The notes under the pieces: model-generated
What the model was told of the DNA's origin: nothing
What the model saw: only the letters and a program-made list of their open reading frames with translations
Databases searched by the model: none
Translations under genes and position numbers: made by a program
Source of the DNA: Imbricaverruca yamaguchii
Taxonomy: Eukaryota; Arthropoda; Thecostraca; Neoverrucidae
Length of the DNA: 64,000 bases
Assembly (NCBI GenBank): GCA_034440575.1
Contig: JAOTOL010001554.1
Location: 496,501 to 560,500, forward strand
Reading direction: 5' to 3'
Shown here: positions 1 through 15,059 of the stretch, in pieces
Layout of the letters: every line of letters begins with the position of its first letter
How positions within the stretch are numbered: position 1 is the stretch's first letter

Positions 1-245
1 GTTGGCGCAAGAAATTGCATACCTATCAGCAGGAGTTCATTGTGGGTTTTCAAACGTGAAAGAGCAATTTCGAAGTCAGGGCAGAACAAGGATCCTTTAG
101 CCTTCTACACACAAAATGATGGAAGACACAAAATAGTTCGAAACGCCACAGCTGAGCCTGCTTCTTTTTCTCGTCAGCCCCTCCCCACACCCCGTTCTGG
201 GCTAATGCTTCTTGCGAACCTTTTCCTGTGTGAGTGATCGCTGAC

Positions 246-405
246 GTTGCTGACATCGATGAGCACCTTGTTCCTCAGAGCCTGCAGAGGCAGCGTGTCG
301 TAAAAGTCGCGCAGCACGGCCACCACCACCAGCGGCGAGGTGGCAATGGCATCCAGCTGTGACGTGATCCGAGCTCCGGTGGCCTCGCTGAGCTTTATCA
401 TGTCG
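246..405 (-). CDS. STEAP: STEAP-like metalloreductase, coding exon 2 (partial gene)
   Basis: This exon continues the NADPH-binding (F420-oxidoreductase-like) domain of a STEAP-family ferric/cupric reductase, a multi-pass membrane protein that moves electrons from NADPH through FAD and heme to metal ions. The minus-strand sequence has an AG acceptor directly before base 405. Its first base completes the split codon left by the exon at 3075, so the phases agree. The 53 codons read DMIKLSEATGARITSQLDAI, then LVVVAVLRDFYDTL and NKVLIDVSN. These correspond to the family's 'GA-V', 'VFVAV-REHYD-L' and 'GKILVDVSN' blocks (second half of the Rossmann fold). The donor is uncertain: GTCAGC after VSN, or AAAG-GTTCGC about 25 bases further on. 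Downstream exons, including the ferric-reductase membrane domain, lie outside the window. The family call is from memory of the motifs, but the phase match supports it. Confidence 0.72.
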
Positions 406-699
406 CTACCGGGTCACGGACAAAGGTCATGTCATTGGTAGGTCACAAACCGTGTACACGGCCTAGCCGTGCGGAGATACACGCAGTGATTTGGCACCGA
501 TAGTGGATTGGTTTAGCTTGATTGATGTGATCAATTGATTTGAGAGTTGATCCAATGTCCGAGCGGCATTGCTTAATGGCTCAGTGACGCAATGCATGAC
601 GTACCCAATATCGAAGTGACATATGGGCAATCTATTCACCAATTCACAGGCTATGCAAAGGCCACAGAGAAGTCATATCAAAGGAAGATTACAGAGAAG

Positions 700-1455
700 T
701 GATGTAATGACCAGGCTACAGAAAGGTGATGTGGCCGGGCTACAGAGAGGTGATGTCATTGTCAGGCTACGGAGATGTGATATATCATGTCCGGATTGCA
801 GAGAAGTGATGTCATGTCCAGATTACAGAGAGGTGATGTCACGGCCAGGCTGCAGAGAAGCGATGTCATATCCAGATTACAGAGAGGTGATGTCGTGGCC
901 AGATTGCAGAGAAGTGATGCCATGTCCAGATTACAAAGAGGTGATGCTGTGGCCGGGCTACAGAGAGGTGATGTCACGTTCAGATTACAGAGAGGTGCTG
1001 TCACGGCCAGGCTGCAGAGAGGTGATGTCATGTCCAGATTACAGAGAGGTGCTGTCACGGCCAGGCTGCAGAGAGGTGATGTCATGTACAGATTACAGAG
1101 AGGTGATGTCACGTTCAGATTACAGAGTGGTGATGTCACGGCAAGGCTGCAGACAGGTGATATCATGGCCAGATTACAGAGAAGTGATGTTGTAGCCAGG
1201 CTGCAGAGAGGTGATGTCATGTCCAGACTACAGAGAAGTGATGTCGTAGCCAGGCTGCAGAGAGGTGATGTCATGTACAGATTACAGAGAAGTGATGTCG
1301 TAGCCAGGCTGCAGAGAGGTGATGTCATGTCCAGATTACAGAGAGGTAATGTAACGGCCAGGCTGCAGAGAGGTAATGTCATGTCCATATTACAGAGAGA
1401 TGATGTCTTGGATAGGCTGCAGAGAGGTGATGCCACGGACAGGCTACAAGGCCGC
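700..1455. repeat. 27-bp minisatellite in STEAP-like intron
   Basis: About 28 diverged copies of a 27-bp unit (core CAGATTACAGAGAGGTGATG followed by TCATGTC). The period is a multiple of three, so frames stay open on both strands, giving pseudo-proteins with 9-residue repeats such as RLQRGDVMS. No sign of genuine coding was seen. It lies in the intron between the two STEAP-like exons. Confidence 0.9.
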
Positions 1456-1846
1456 CCCGTGGCCTGACAGAGGGGTCTGCTAATTGTATGCGCTTACCCC
1501 TGATTAGTGAGGACTGCTAGGTTGTCAATCGCATGCATGCGCATGTGGGAAGTTTGTTTTTGCTATCTTCTGTACACAACACGTAGTTTTCCTCAATTTC
1601 CACTAACTTAGATGACACGCTCACTACCGGAAGCTGCTTAAAATAAAGCCTCCATTGTTCTGGCAGTATGAACCGATGCTGGTATATCATTGTATACCAG
1701 CATCAGTGCGAGCACATACCACGCGCTCAGCAGAAGTCCGACTTGTTCGGTCACCATTGAAATAGCCCGCCCTACAAAACAGGCGCATCCATTCAGACGC
1801 CCTGGAGCCAAGTTTGCAGCGCTCCCACGGTAGTCAAGCAGTCGAC

Positions 1847-2177
1847 ACGGCCGTACTGTCACGGCAGACGACACGGCCGTGCTGTCACGGCAGACGACAC
1901 GGCCGTACTGTCACGGCAGACGACACGGCCGTACTGTCACGGCAGACGACACGGCCGTACTGTCACGGCAGACGACACGGCCGTACTGTCACGGCAGACG
2001 ACACGGCCGTACTGTCACGGCAGACGACACGGCCGTACTGTCACGGCAGACGACACGGCCGTACTGTCACGGCAGACGACACGGCCGTACTGTCACGGCA
2101 GACGACACGGCCGTACTGTCACGGCAGACGACACGGCCGTGCTGTCACGGCAGACGACACGGCCGTACTGTCACGGC
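1847..2177. repeat. 26-bp minisatellite, nearly homogeneous
   Basis: About 12-13 near-identical copies of a 26-bp unit (core TACTGTCACGGCAGACGACA). The only recurrent variants are TA/TG at one site. It is far more uniform than the neighbouring 27-bp array, suggesting recent expansion or gene-conversion homogenisation. Confidence 0.9.
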
Positions 2178-2584
2178 AAACTGGAGACGCGATCAAGACA
2201 AGACCAATCAAGTCGTGGATAGTCAACCAGGTCTGTGAACGGATCTGGAAAGGGTACCTGGGTCACGTGAAAGCTCGTCACACAGGTGGTACCTACTTCT
2301 CCCACCCACTTACCAGACTCATGGTGAGCCGAACTGTGATCGCTACAGAATCCCTACAGCAACAGTCAACTTGCCATGTAGGCAGCCTGAGACCAGCTGC
2401 TTTTACCGCGTCATGTCCGTGGTCGTCTGTATCTATCTGTTTGTCTGTCTGTCTATATGTGCCCGAACTATCTGTCAATGTGTGCCATATAGACAGTTTG
2501 TGTATATTTGTCTCCATGTTATGGAATCCTAAAACAAACTTCCGCCTACGTGAGGTTGAGGGGGCCAGAAGGAGAGAGAGAGAG

Positions 2585-2905
<321 letters not shown>

Positions 2906-3074
2906 GAGAGAGGGACAGAAAGAGACAGAGAGATACACAGTAACGGGCGCTGTACTCAATATAGCTGAAGTGGTCTCCGGAAGCATTGGGTAGGCCGGTT
3001 TGTGAAAGGCTTAAGTGGGTGATTGTGCTTAAAGACGTGGTGACGCAGTGAAGGTGACGGCGATGTCTACTCAC

Positions 3075-3297
3075 GGCTCCTTGTGACCCCCACGGGTGCC
3101 GATGGTGACAGCAAACCCTGACGCCACGGCTCTCTGGGTGAAGGCGCGCCCGAAGTCTCCCGAGCCGAGCACGCAGAGGGCACGTGGCCGGTCGGCTGCG
3201 GCTGTGGTAAGCTCCATCTCCTGCGTCTGGCTCAGCTCAGGGTCGAGACTGAACCCGCCGTTGGCGGTCATGTTACAGCTGGATGTAATCCACCGGT
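3075..3297 (-). CDS. STEAP: STEAP-like metalloreductase, first coding exon (Rossmann start)
   Basis: The minus-strand exon is bounded by an acceptor (ATGTTTCAG) at about 3298 and a strong donor (GTGAGT) directly after base 3075. The likely start is the ATG at 3271-3269, giving about 66 residues from 197 coding bases, with the last codon split 2+1 into the exon at 405. After a short polar leader comes RALCVLGSGDFGRAFTQRAV, a textbook GxGxxGRA dinucleotide-binding loop. It is followed by ASGFAVTIGTR, matching the 'GY-VVIGSR' strand that selects NADPH in STEAP proteins. About 26 bases between the acceptor and the ATG would be 5' UTR, so at least one non-coding exon should lie further right. The intervening intron (about 2.7 kb) is mostly tandem repeat. 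An alternative in-frame ATG at 3367 lies upstream of the acceptor and is less likely. Confidence 0.72.
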
Positions 3298-3339
3298 CTG
3301 AAACATCCGCCCGCGTTGGTTGCATGCGCATACAAATAT

Positions 3340-3545
3340 TCACCACCCAGTCCATGTCAGCCACCATCAGTCAATGTCACCACCGTCATTTCATGTCAAC
3401 CGCCATCATTCCATGTCAACCACCACCAGTCCATGTAAGCCATCGTCGTTAAATATCAGTCACCATCAGTCCATATCAGTCCAAGTCAGCCATATCGGTC
3501 CAAGTCAGCCACATCAGTTGATGTCGGCCGCCGCCAATCCACGTC
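3340..3545. repeat. Degenerate short repeat of CATGTCA(A/G)CCA type
   Basis: Irregular repetition every 15-20 bases of words such as CCATCAGTCAATGTCA and CCATATCAGTCCAAGTCAGC. It starts about 40 bases upstream of the STEAP-like exon on the minus strand. No function is apparent. Confidence 0.7.
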
Positions 3546-3769
3546 ATTCAAATCGTGAGAAATGCATCTGATGTGACACCTAGCTCTTTGACAGGCGGCA
3601 GCCGAGCTCCTCGTCCGAGTACCGCCAGAGGCGCTGTAGTCGCGCGGTCGCCGCTGGTGGATTCACCATACAGTCGGCCTCTGGCGGCAGGCTACGGCCG
3701 TGGCACTCGCTTCACCTCTTAACTATTCGCTTCAGATGTCTAGCTCCACCGTCCATCCTCCACTTCACC

Positions 3770-7580
<3,811 letters not shown>

Positions 7581-7589
7581 AAAGGGAAA

Positions 7590-7746
<157 letters not shown>

Positions 7747-7828
7747 AGAGGCCAATTAAGCCACAAATAGCAATGGTTATGACAACGACTAACCACCATT
7801 AAGGTGCAAAATACCTAGTGGTGTTTTT

Positions 7829-8673
7829 TTAACCCGCCCTCTCTCTCCTGTCAGATCTTCACACCCCGTATGGGGGTGGGGGCGGGGGTTGATAGGAACC
7901 CCCTCTAATCTTCAAACTAAGCGTCGTAACGAAAGAGGAGTAATCTGAAAGCGCTCGATGAGTAGCTTCCGACTCCATCCCCCAAAATACCCTCCCAAAA
8001 AGTGACATCACCAAGGGGCCCAGGTGTTCACTACTTACATCATATTCTTGGCTCTGGGAGTTGATTTTGGGGGAAATTTGAAGAAGAAAAAAGTTACTTA
8101 GAATCAGAAAAGGACAGCGAAATTGACCAGGACCATACAATTTTTGACCACCCAAAAATAAAACAAAAATTGTTCTCGGAATTTCAAAAATTTCTGTTCT
8201 CAAGTTTTGTTTACTTTTCCTTCTCTAATGGGTAGAGCGGACCGAAAATGTTGTTTAAAGTCAACTTTCACCAATGAAAAATGCTTACTTTAGCCGGAAC
8301 TTTGGATTTGAACTCTAATACGCAAGTATCAAAAACAAATTAACAATAAAAAACGAAAAAAACGAAAAAATTCCTCTTGTGCGTTTCGTTGCACCCTAAA
8401 TATAAACAAACGCTGAAAGTTTCATTAAAATATCTGTATCCGTTAAGGCGTGACGACTGGTTGAACTTTTCTGGAGGTGACCCCATTTGATCTAGACTAA
8501 CTCGTTGACCTTGGATGACCTTATTTAAAAAATTGACACAACATGCCAAATTGATGTGGAAGAAGGTATGCAAAATGTTGGCGCACTGCCACGCGCCGTT
8601 CTTTCACTTTCCGCGGAAAACCTTAGGGGAAAACGGTTGAAGGCCCCCACCCTCTGAGACTGCGCGGGGTTAA
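7829..8673. mobile_element. Possible TTAA-bounded non-autonomous element
   Basis: The left end reads TTAACCCGCC and the right end reads GCGCGGGGTTAA. The segment is therefore bounded by TTAA with very short complementary termini, and G-rich tracts lie just inside (GGGGGTGGGGGCGGGGG on the left, GGCCCCCACCC on the right). There is no transposase. The layout resembles the better-supported element at 43049-44394. The inverted repeat is only about 5-6 bases, so the limits are tentative. Confidence 0.35.
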
Positions 8674-8679
8674 GCAACG

Positions 8680-10900
8680 AAACGATTGGGCAGGGAAATC
8701 ATGTTCATCCCAGACAAATGATGTTTGAATATAAGTATTGAAAACGCCCCCTGTTCGAGGAAAAAATCTGCTAAGCGCGGAAGGGGAGGGGAGTGTTGTT
8801 GTTCATCTTTAGACTCAACATTGCAGCATTCAGGGGGGGGAGGGGGAACAATTCAATATCGGGGAAGAAGTGCTCCTTCAGATGTACACACATTGAAACA
8901 CATTCTAACACCCACTTTTATAGCGGTCTGTATTTGTCGTGAGTTGTTGATGCAGCTACCAGGTGCAGAGTGAAGGTATGGGAATATGTAAATTATCGGC
9001 ATCGTCATGAAGCTCACAACTGAACATAGGCACAGCCGTCGCATGTCTAATACACTAGCGGCCATTTTTTTTTGTCATGAAGCCGATGTAGCTCGTTGAG
9101 AACGTCGTCAAGGCATTGGACGATGCAGTGCAACTTGTGTTTGCAGCAACATGCACCAATAACTAATTCACAATACTAGACAATAAGGCTCAAGATCAAC
9201 AATATGCATGGCGGCAATCTTGATACGTTATGCTTGAGTCAAGAACATGGGAAAAACCACACGACGCATGACGTGACAGCACATATTCACACCTACCTTA
9301 ACCAAATTTGTTTCGGGTACTCAAGTGAGTAGAGCGTTCGAGCATTGGTCCATGATTGTGTATACATCATTGGGTATATATAATCGGGTATACGTTACCA
9401 CACTGATGGTTGATGAATGACTATAATTAAAGCTCACGAAGTCTACGCTAATGTTGAACTCCTCAAGCCAACGTCTAAAGCATTCAGAGCTGAAGCCTGG
9501 AGCTGAAAATTTAGCAGGCCGACTACTCTAGCAACCCATCACACACATAGGTAATGTGTTACAGCTGTACTGACAACTCTCCAGGCAGCTACGTGTAATC
9601 TACCATCTCAACTAAGTAAGGGTGGATAGATAATTTTCCAAAGGAGGAATAAACATGGACACGATAAGGACATTGTTCAGAGGTTGTCATCAAAGTGAGC
9701 AGTATGGGACCAAATTCGCTTGAAAAATAACCCCAGAAAATCGCCGCTTAGCCTGAGAGCACAAACACAGCCAAATGGTGATTTGCGAGTGTCAGAGGCA
9801 CGTACCACTTCTCCGCCCATCCGCTTACTTGCCTCTGACGAGGGAACAAGCAATTATCGTGCAGGCATTTACGCTGTGACGATCCCTATAGCTGCACATT
9901 TACGAACGAACGCTGCAGATACACACACAATTGAATGCAGATTTATGTTCCATGAAACGTTGTAGTAGCCAACTTAGACTCTGTATCTGACCTCTAAACA
10001 ACCGCAAACGATGACCTCAGAGCGTAACATGGGTGAAAACGTTCCTTAGGAATCCAACAAAGCAGTAAATCACAGTGTTTTCACAAATATCTTCCCACAT
10101 CGCCTGGGGCTAAATCTCTGACACCCAGTTGGAATTGGAACAATACGAGCCACATGAAAAATGTGAGAAATGTTCAGGGTGTGCCAGTTGGTCTGATGGG
10201 GCGCCACTGCTTGATAAAATGTCAAGGGCACGGTGCACCTGAGGGCCCCTTGGAAATCTTCTTCCCTAAGAGGGAAGCTTACGCCTGACAATTGCATTGC
10301 ATTTGTGGGGGCGGGGTGCACCCAAGCGTGCTGGAAGTGTGTCGTTTTCCGCCGAGAAATGTGCCCCTCCCCGTTCGGAGGGGTGCCGATCGATAAGTGG
10401 GGGAGACTAGTCCATTGTTCACATATCACGACCACCGGTGGCCGGTCCACATTGAACCAGTATCTTCTGCGGCACGCGTCTGGTACTGAGCGACCGCGCC
10501 TTCTGAATTAGCTCCTGATCACCTTAGTCGGTGAAACCGCCACCACCACCGCAGCTAGGCTCGTTTTTGCCCTCCGTTAGTCTTGCGCCGTAGCCTCGGC
10601 GTTCACATAGACTGTTACGCAATTTGGAAAGTGGTACAAAGATACAGCATGTCATATGAGCAGTATCAGGACAGTCCACTTCGGCCTCGGCGATCTAACT
10701 TCGCATCGCCTCCAGCGTCGAAGCCTCGCCTCATGCGCTGCCCGCGTTAAAGTTTCCACGTTGGTGTTTCCAGACGTTAAAGTATCCGCGTGCGGAGACT
10801 TTAACCTGCAACGCCTTGCGGAGATCCAGGTTTTTTCGTTAGTTTCTTGTGATGAGCTAAAGTCACCACGCTAACATGTCGCGCTGCGTTGAGGTCTCTG
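8680..10900. other. No gene recognised
   Basis: Short open frames only. Around 10200-10400 is a GC-rich patch (containing GGGGGCGGGGTGCACCC and CCCCTCCCCGTTCGGAGGGG) that looks like a decayed transposon or MITE fragment. I cannot assign it to a family. Confidence 0.4.
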
Positions 10901-10927
10901 TGACGTAACTGACGATTGATAGCTTAC

Positions 10928-11150
10928 CGTGGAAGTTCGGTGCCACGTCCGCACCCAGCCGGCCGCCGACAGCTCTGACACGTAACTGGAGGTGGTGTGT
11001 GGCGGCCGGCCGCGGCCATGGAGTCAGCTGTGGGGACGGAGAGGCTGGAGAGAGGCCGCAGAGAGGCCGACGTCTGCTGAGGACTCTCACGAGTCGTGTC
11101 AGCCAACTGAACTGTCCCCGCAGACGGGCGATGGGTGCCTTTACTTGCCA
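10928..11150 (-). promoter_or_regulatory. CpG-rich candidate 5' exon/promoter region of the STEAP-like gene
   Basis: A CpG-rich block stands out from AT-richer surroundings and ends on the minus strand in a good donor (CACG|GTAAGC, exon edge 10928). The next gene feature on this strand is the STEAP-like exon, whose acceptor precedes its ATG and so requires an upstream non-coding exon. This block could be that exon with its promoter. Two minus-strand frames are open across it (75 codons each), but neither resembles a known protein. Assignment is by position and composition only. Confidence 0.3.
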
Positions 11151-11519
11151 CTAATGCTAACGCACATTATTAGACGTCGGCACCTTTATGCACCCAACAT
11201 CCTCTCTTGTTTTTTTTTCACCATAAGTGTTACGCTCATTCTTTTCGCACTGGAGCTTCAAACTGTCTGATGCTAAAGCTAGAAATGAACGCCGTGTATC
11301 ACAGCACGACAAACAGGACTCTCAGACAATCTCTGCTCATCTGCAGACATGTTGGAAATGACACCTGGGCGATAGACAGAACGCTTCGTTGCGACATATA
11401 CGTATTGTGCAATAATGCAGTTGGACAAATGCCAAAATAATGCATGCTAGTGCTCCCTAGATCGCAAACATTGTTGCCATTAATGTTGTGAACATGCTCG
11501 AAAATGATGTCGAATATAT

Positions 11520-11600
11520 AGGTGGACAGTGATGCAGCCAGAATTTTCCTAAGCGGAGAGGGCCCAACCAGAATAAATGTAATGGAAGAGGCACAGGTTT
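11520..11600. repeat. Dispersed repeat fragment, shared with 59200-59270
   Basis: The stretch containing ATTTTCCTAAGCGGAG, GGGCCCAACCAGAATAAATG and TAATGGAAGAG closely matches ATTTTCCTCAGTTGAG, GGCCCAACCAAGAAAAATGT and AATGAAGGAGAG at 59209-59255. Two copies in one window suggest an interspersed, MITE-like family. Confidence 0.6.
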
Positions 11601-12060
11601 CAGCGAAATGTTTGGGTTGTGGGTGGTGAAACATCGCTTTTCTTGTTTCATCTAGCATATTACTTTGTTAGGGGAAGGACACCCTCCCGACCCCTGGCTG
11701 CGCCTTCGTAGATGGATTTGACAAAGCGAAAATTGACTATTACAGTTATTCTTTCGAAGTTCAGAGGTGCTTTTGGAACCAGGTCCATGCTCAGCTTGTG
11801 TCTTCTCCTCGCATATTCCCTGCGCTGTAGTGGGGCTCCAGGCTAGCTTGCGCCTTCACCTCAAATATCTTACTGTTTATCCTGGTCCCATGTGTCGGAG
11901 AGAAGCTGCGTAATCGCACTTTCGCCTGGTCTAACGGAGCGCACGCACCAGCCAAAGATCAGGGGCCGCGATCCGTGTGTCTGCCTGGTCACTGGGTGCT
12001 GCAGCCGGCGCCGACATCTGTCCGGGCGGCTCACCACTGCGCCTCACAGTCTGACGCTGG

Positions 12061-15055
12061 TAGCCACACTCTGTCCGGTGTCGCCCGATAGTGTGTGGCG
12101 TCTGTCCGGTGCCGCCCGGTAGTGTGTGGCGTCTGTCCGGTGCCGCCCGGTAGTGTGTGGCGTCTGTCCGGTGCCGCCCGGTAGTGTGTGGCGTCTGTCC
12201 GGTGTTGCCTGATAGTGTGTGGCGTCTGTCCTATGTTGCCCGATAGTGTGTGGCGTCTGTCCGGTGCCGCCCGGTAGTGTGTGGCGTCTGTCCGGTGTTG
12301 CCTGATAGTGTGTGGCGTCTGTCCGGTGTTGCCTGGTAGTGTGTGGCGTCTGTCCGGTGTTGCCTGGTAGTGTGTGGCGTATGTCCAGTGTCGCCCGGTA
12401 GTGTGTGGCGTCTGTCCGGTGTTGCCTGGTAGTGTGTGGCGTCTGTCCGGTGTTGCCCGGTAGTGTCCGATGTCGCCCGGTAGCGTGTGTCCGGTGTCGC
12501 TCGGTAGTGTGTGGCATCTATCGAGTGTTGCCCGGTAGTGTCCGATGTCGCCCGGTAGTGTGTGGCGTCTGTCCGGTGTCGCCCGGTAGTGTGTGGCGTC
12601 TGTCCGGTGTCGCCCGGTAGGGTCCGATGTCGCCCGGTAGTGTGTGGCGTCTGTCCGGTGTCGCCCGGTAGTCGACGGCGTCTGTCCGATGTCGCCCGGT
12701 AGTGTGTGGCGTCTGTCCGGTGTCGCTCGGTAGTGTGTGGCGTCTGTCCGGTGTTGCCCGGTAGTGTGTGGCGTCTGTCCGGTGTCGCCCGGTAGTGTGT
12801 GGCGTCTGTCCGGTGTCGCTCGGTAGTGTGTGGCGTCTATCCGGTGTTGCCTGGTAGTGTGTGGCGTCTGTCCGGTGTCGCCCGGTAGTCGACGGCGTCT
12901 GTCCGGTGTCGCCCGGTAGTGTGTGGCGTCTGTCCGGTGTCGCCCGGTAGTGTGTGGCGTCTGTCCGATGTCGCCCGGTAGTGTGTGGAGTCTGTCCGGT
13001 GTTGCCCGGTAGTGTGTGGCGTCTGTCCGGTGTTGCCCGGTAGTGTGTGGAGTCTGTCCGGTGTCGCTCGGTAGTGTGTGGCGTCTATCCAGTGTTGCCC
13101 GGTAGTGTCCGATGTCGCCCGGTAGTGTGTGGAGTCTGTCCGATGTCGCCCGGTAGTGTGTGGAGTCTGTCCAGTGTTGCCCGGTAGTGTCCGATGTCGC
13201 CCGGTAGTGTGTGGCGTCTGTCCGGTGTCGCCCGGTAGTCGACGGCGTCTGTCCGATGTCGCCCGGTAGTGTGTGGAGTCTGTCCAGTGTCGCTCGGTAG
13301 TGTGTGGCGTCTGTCCAGTGTTGCCCGGTAGTGTCCGATGTCGCCCGGTAGTGTGTGGAGTCTGTCCGGTGTTGCCCGGTAGTGTCCGATGTCGCCCGGT
13401 AGTGTGTGGCGTCTGTCCGGTGTTGCCCGGTAGTGTGTGGAGTCTGTCCGGTGTCGCTCGGTAGTGTGTGGCGTCTATCCAGTGTTGCCCGGTAGTGTCC
13501 GATGTCGCCCGGTAGTGTGTGGAGTCTGTCCGATGTCGCCCGGTAGTGTGTGGCGTCTGTCCGGTGTTGCCCGGTAGTGTGTGGAGTCTGTCCGGTGTCG
13601 CTCGGTAGTGTGTGGCGTCTATCCAGTGTTGCCCGGTAGTGTCCGATGTCGCCCGGTAGTGTGTGGCGTCTGTCCGGTGTCGCCCGGTAGTGTCCGATGT
13701 CGCCCGGTAGTGTGTGGAGTCTGTCCGGTGTTGCCCGGTAGTGTCCGATGTCGCCCGGTAGTGTGTGGAGTCTGTCCGGTGTTGCCCGGTAGTGTCCGAT
13801 GTCGCCCGGTAGTGTGTGGAGTCTGTCCGGTGTTGTCCGGTAGTGTCCGATGTCGCCCGGTAGTGTGTGGCGTCTGTCCGGTGTTGCCCGGTAGTGTCCG
13901 ATGTCGCCCGGTAGTGTGTGGAGTCTGTCCGGTGTTGTCCGGTAGTGTCCGATGTCGCCCGGTAGTGTGTGGCGTCTGTCCGGTGTTGCCCGGTAGTGTC
14001 CGATGTCGCCCGGTAGTGTGTGGAGTCTGTCCGGTGTTGTCCGGTAGTGTCCGATGTCGCCCGGTAGTGTGTGGCGTCTGTCCGGTGTTGCCCGGTAGTG
14101 TGTGGCGTCTATCCAGTGTTGCCCGGTAGTGTCCGATGTCGCCCGGTAGTGTGTGGAGTCTGTCCGGTGTCGCTCGGTAGTGTGTGGCGTCTATCCAGTG
14201 TTGCCCGGTAGTGTCCGATGTCGCCCGGTAGTGTGTGGAGTCTGTCCGATGTCGCCCGGTAGTGTGTGGCGTCTATCCAGTGTTGCCCGGTAGTGACCGA
14301 TGTTGCCCGGTAGTGTGTGGAGTCTGTCCGGTGTCGCTCGGTAGTGTGTGGCGTCTATCCAGTGTTGCCCGGTAGTGTCCGATGTCGCCCGGTAGTGTGT
14401 GGAGTCTGTCCGATGTCGCCCGGTAGTGTGTGGCGTCTGTCCGGTGTTGCCCGGTAGTGTGTGGAGTCTGTCCGGTGTCGCTCGGTAGTGTGTGGCGTCT
14501 ATCCAGTGTTGCCCGGTAGTGTCCGATGTCGCCCGGTAGTGTGTGGCGTCTGTCCGGTGTCGCCCGGTAGTGTCCGATGTCGCCCGGTAGTGTGCGGAGT
14601 CTGTCCGGTGTTGCCCGGTAGTGTGTGGCGTCTGTCCGGTGTCGCCCGGTAGTGTGTGGCGTCTGTCCGGTGTCGCCCGGTAGTGTCCGATGTCGCCCGG
14701 TAGTGTGTGGAGTCTGTCCGGTGTTGCCCGGTAGTGTCCGATGTCGCCCGGTAGTGTGTGGAGTCTGTCCGGTGTTGCCCGGTAGTGTCCGATGTCGCCC
14801 GGTAGTGTGTGGAGTCTGTCCGGTGCTGCCCGGTAGTGTCCGATGTCGCCCGGTAGTGTGTGGAGTCTGTCCGGTGTTGCCCGGTAGTGTCCGATGTCGC
14901 CCGGTAGTGTGTGGAGTCTGTCCGGTGTTGCCCGGTAGTGTCCGATGTCGCCCGGTAGTGTGTGGAGTCTGTCCGGTGTTGCCCGGTAGTGTCCGGTGTC
15001 GCCCGGTAGTGTGTGGCGTCTGTCCGATGTCGCCCGGTAGCGTGTGTCCGGTGTC
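12061..15055. repeat. 3-kb minisatellite of 31-bp and 20-bp modules
   Basis: A tandem array with two building blocks. One is a 31-bp unit (GTGTGTGGCGTCTGTCCGGT followed by GTCGCCCGGTA). The other is a shorter 20-bp unit (GTGTCCGATGTCGCCCGGTA). From about 13580 they alternate as a 51-bp higher-order unit, exactly 17 codons long, which creates open frames of up to 250-350 codons on both strands. Earlier, runs of 31-bp units alone shift frame at every copy. A rare variant, TAGTCGACGGC, recurs near 12669, 12888 and 13236, showing that larger blocks were duplicated. I consider it non-coding. Confidence 0.93.
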
Positions 15056-15059
15056 GTCG

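Noticed and set aside
623..1467. Repeat-protein genes in the 27-bp array
   Set aside because: Frames are open on both strands and in several phases simply because the period is a multiple of three.
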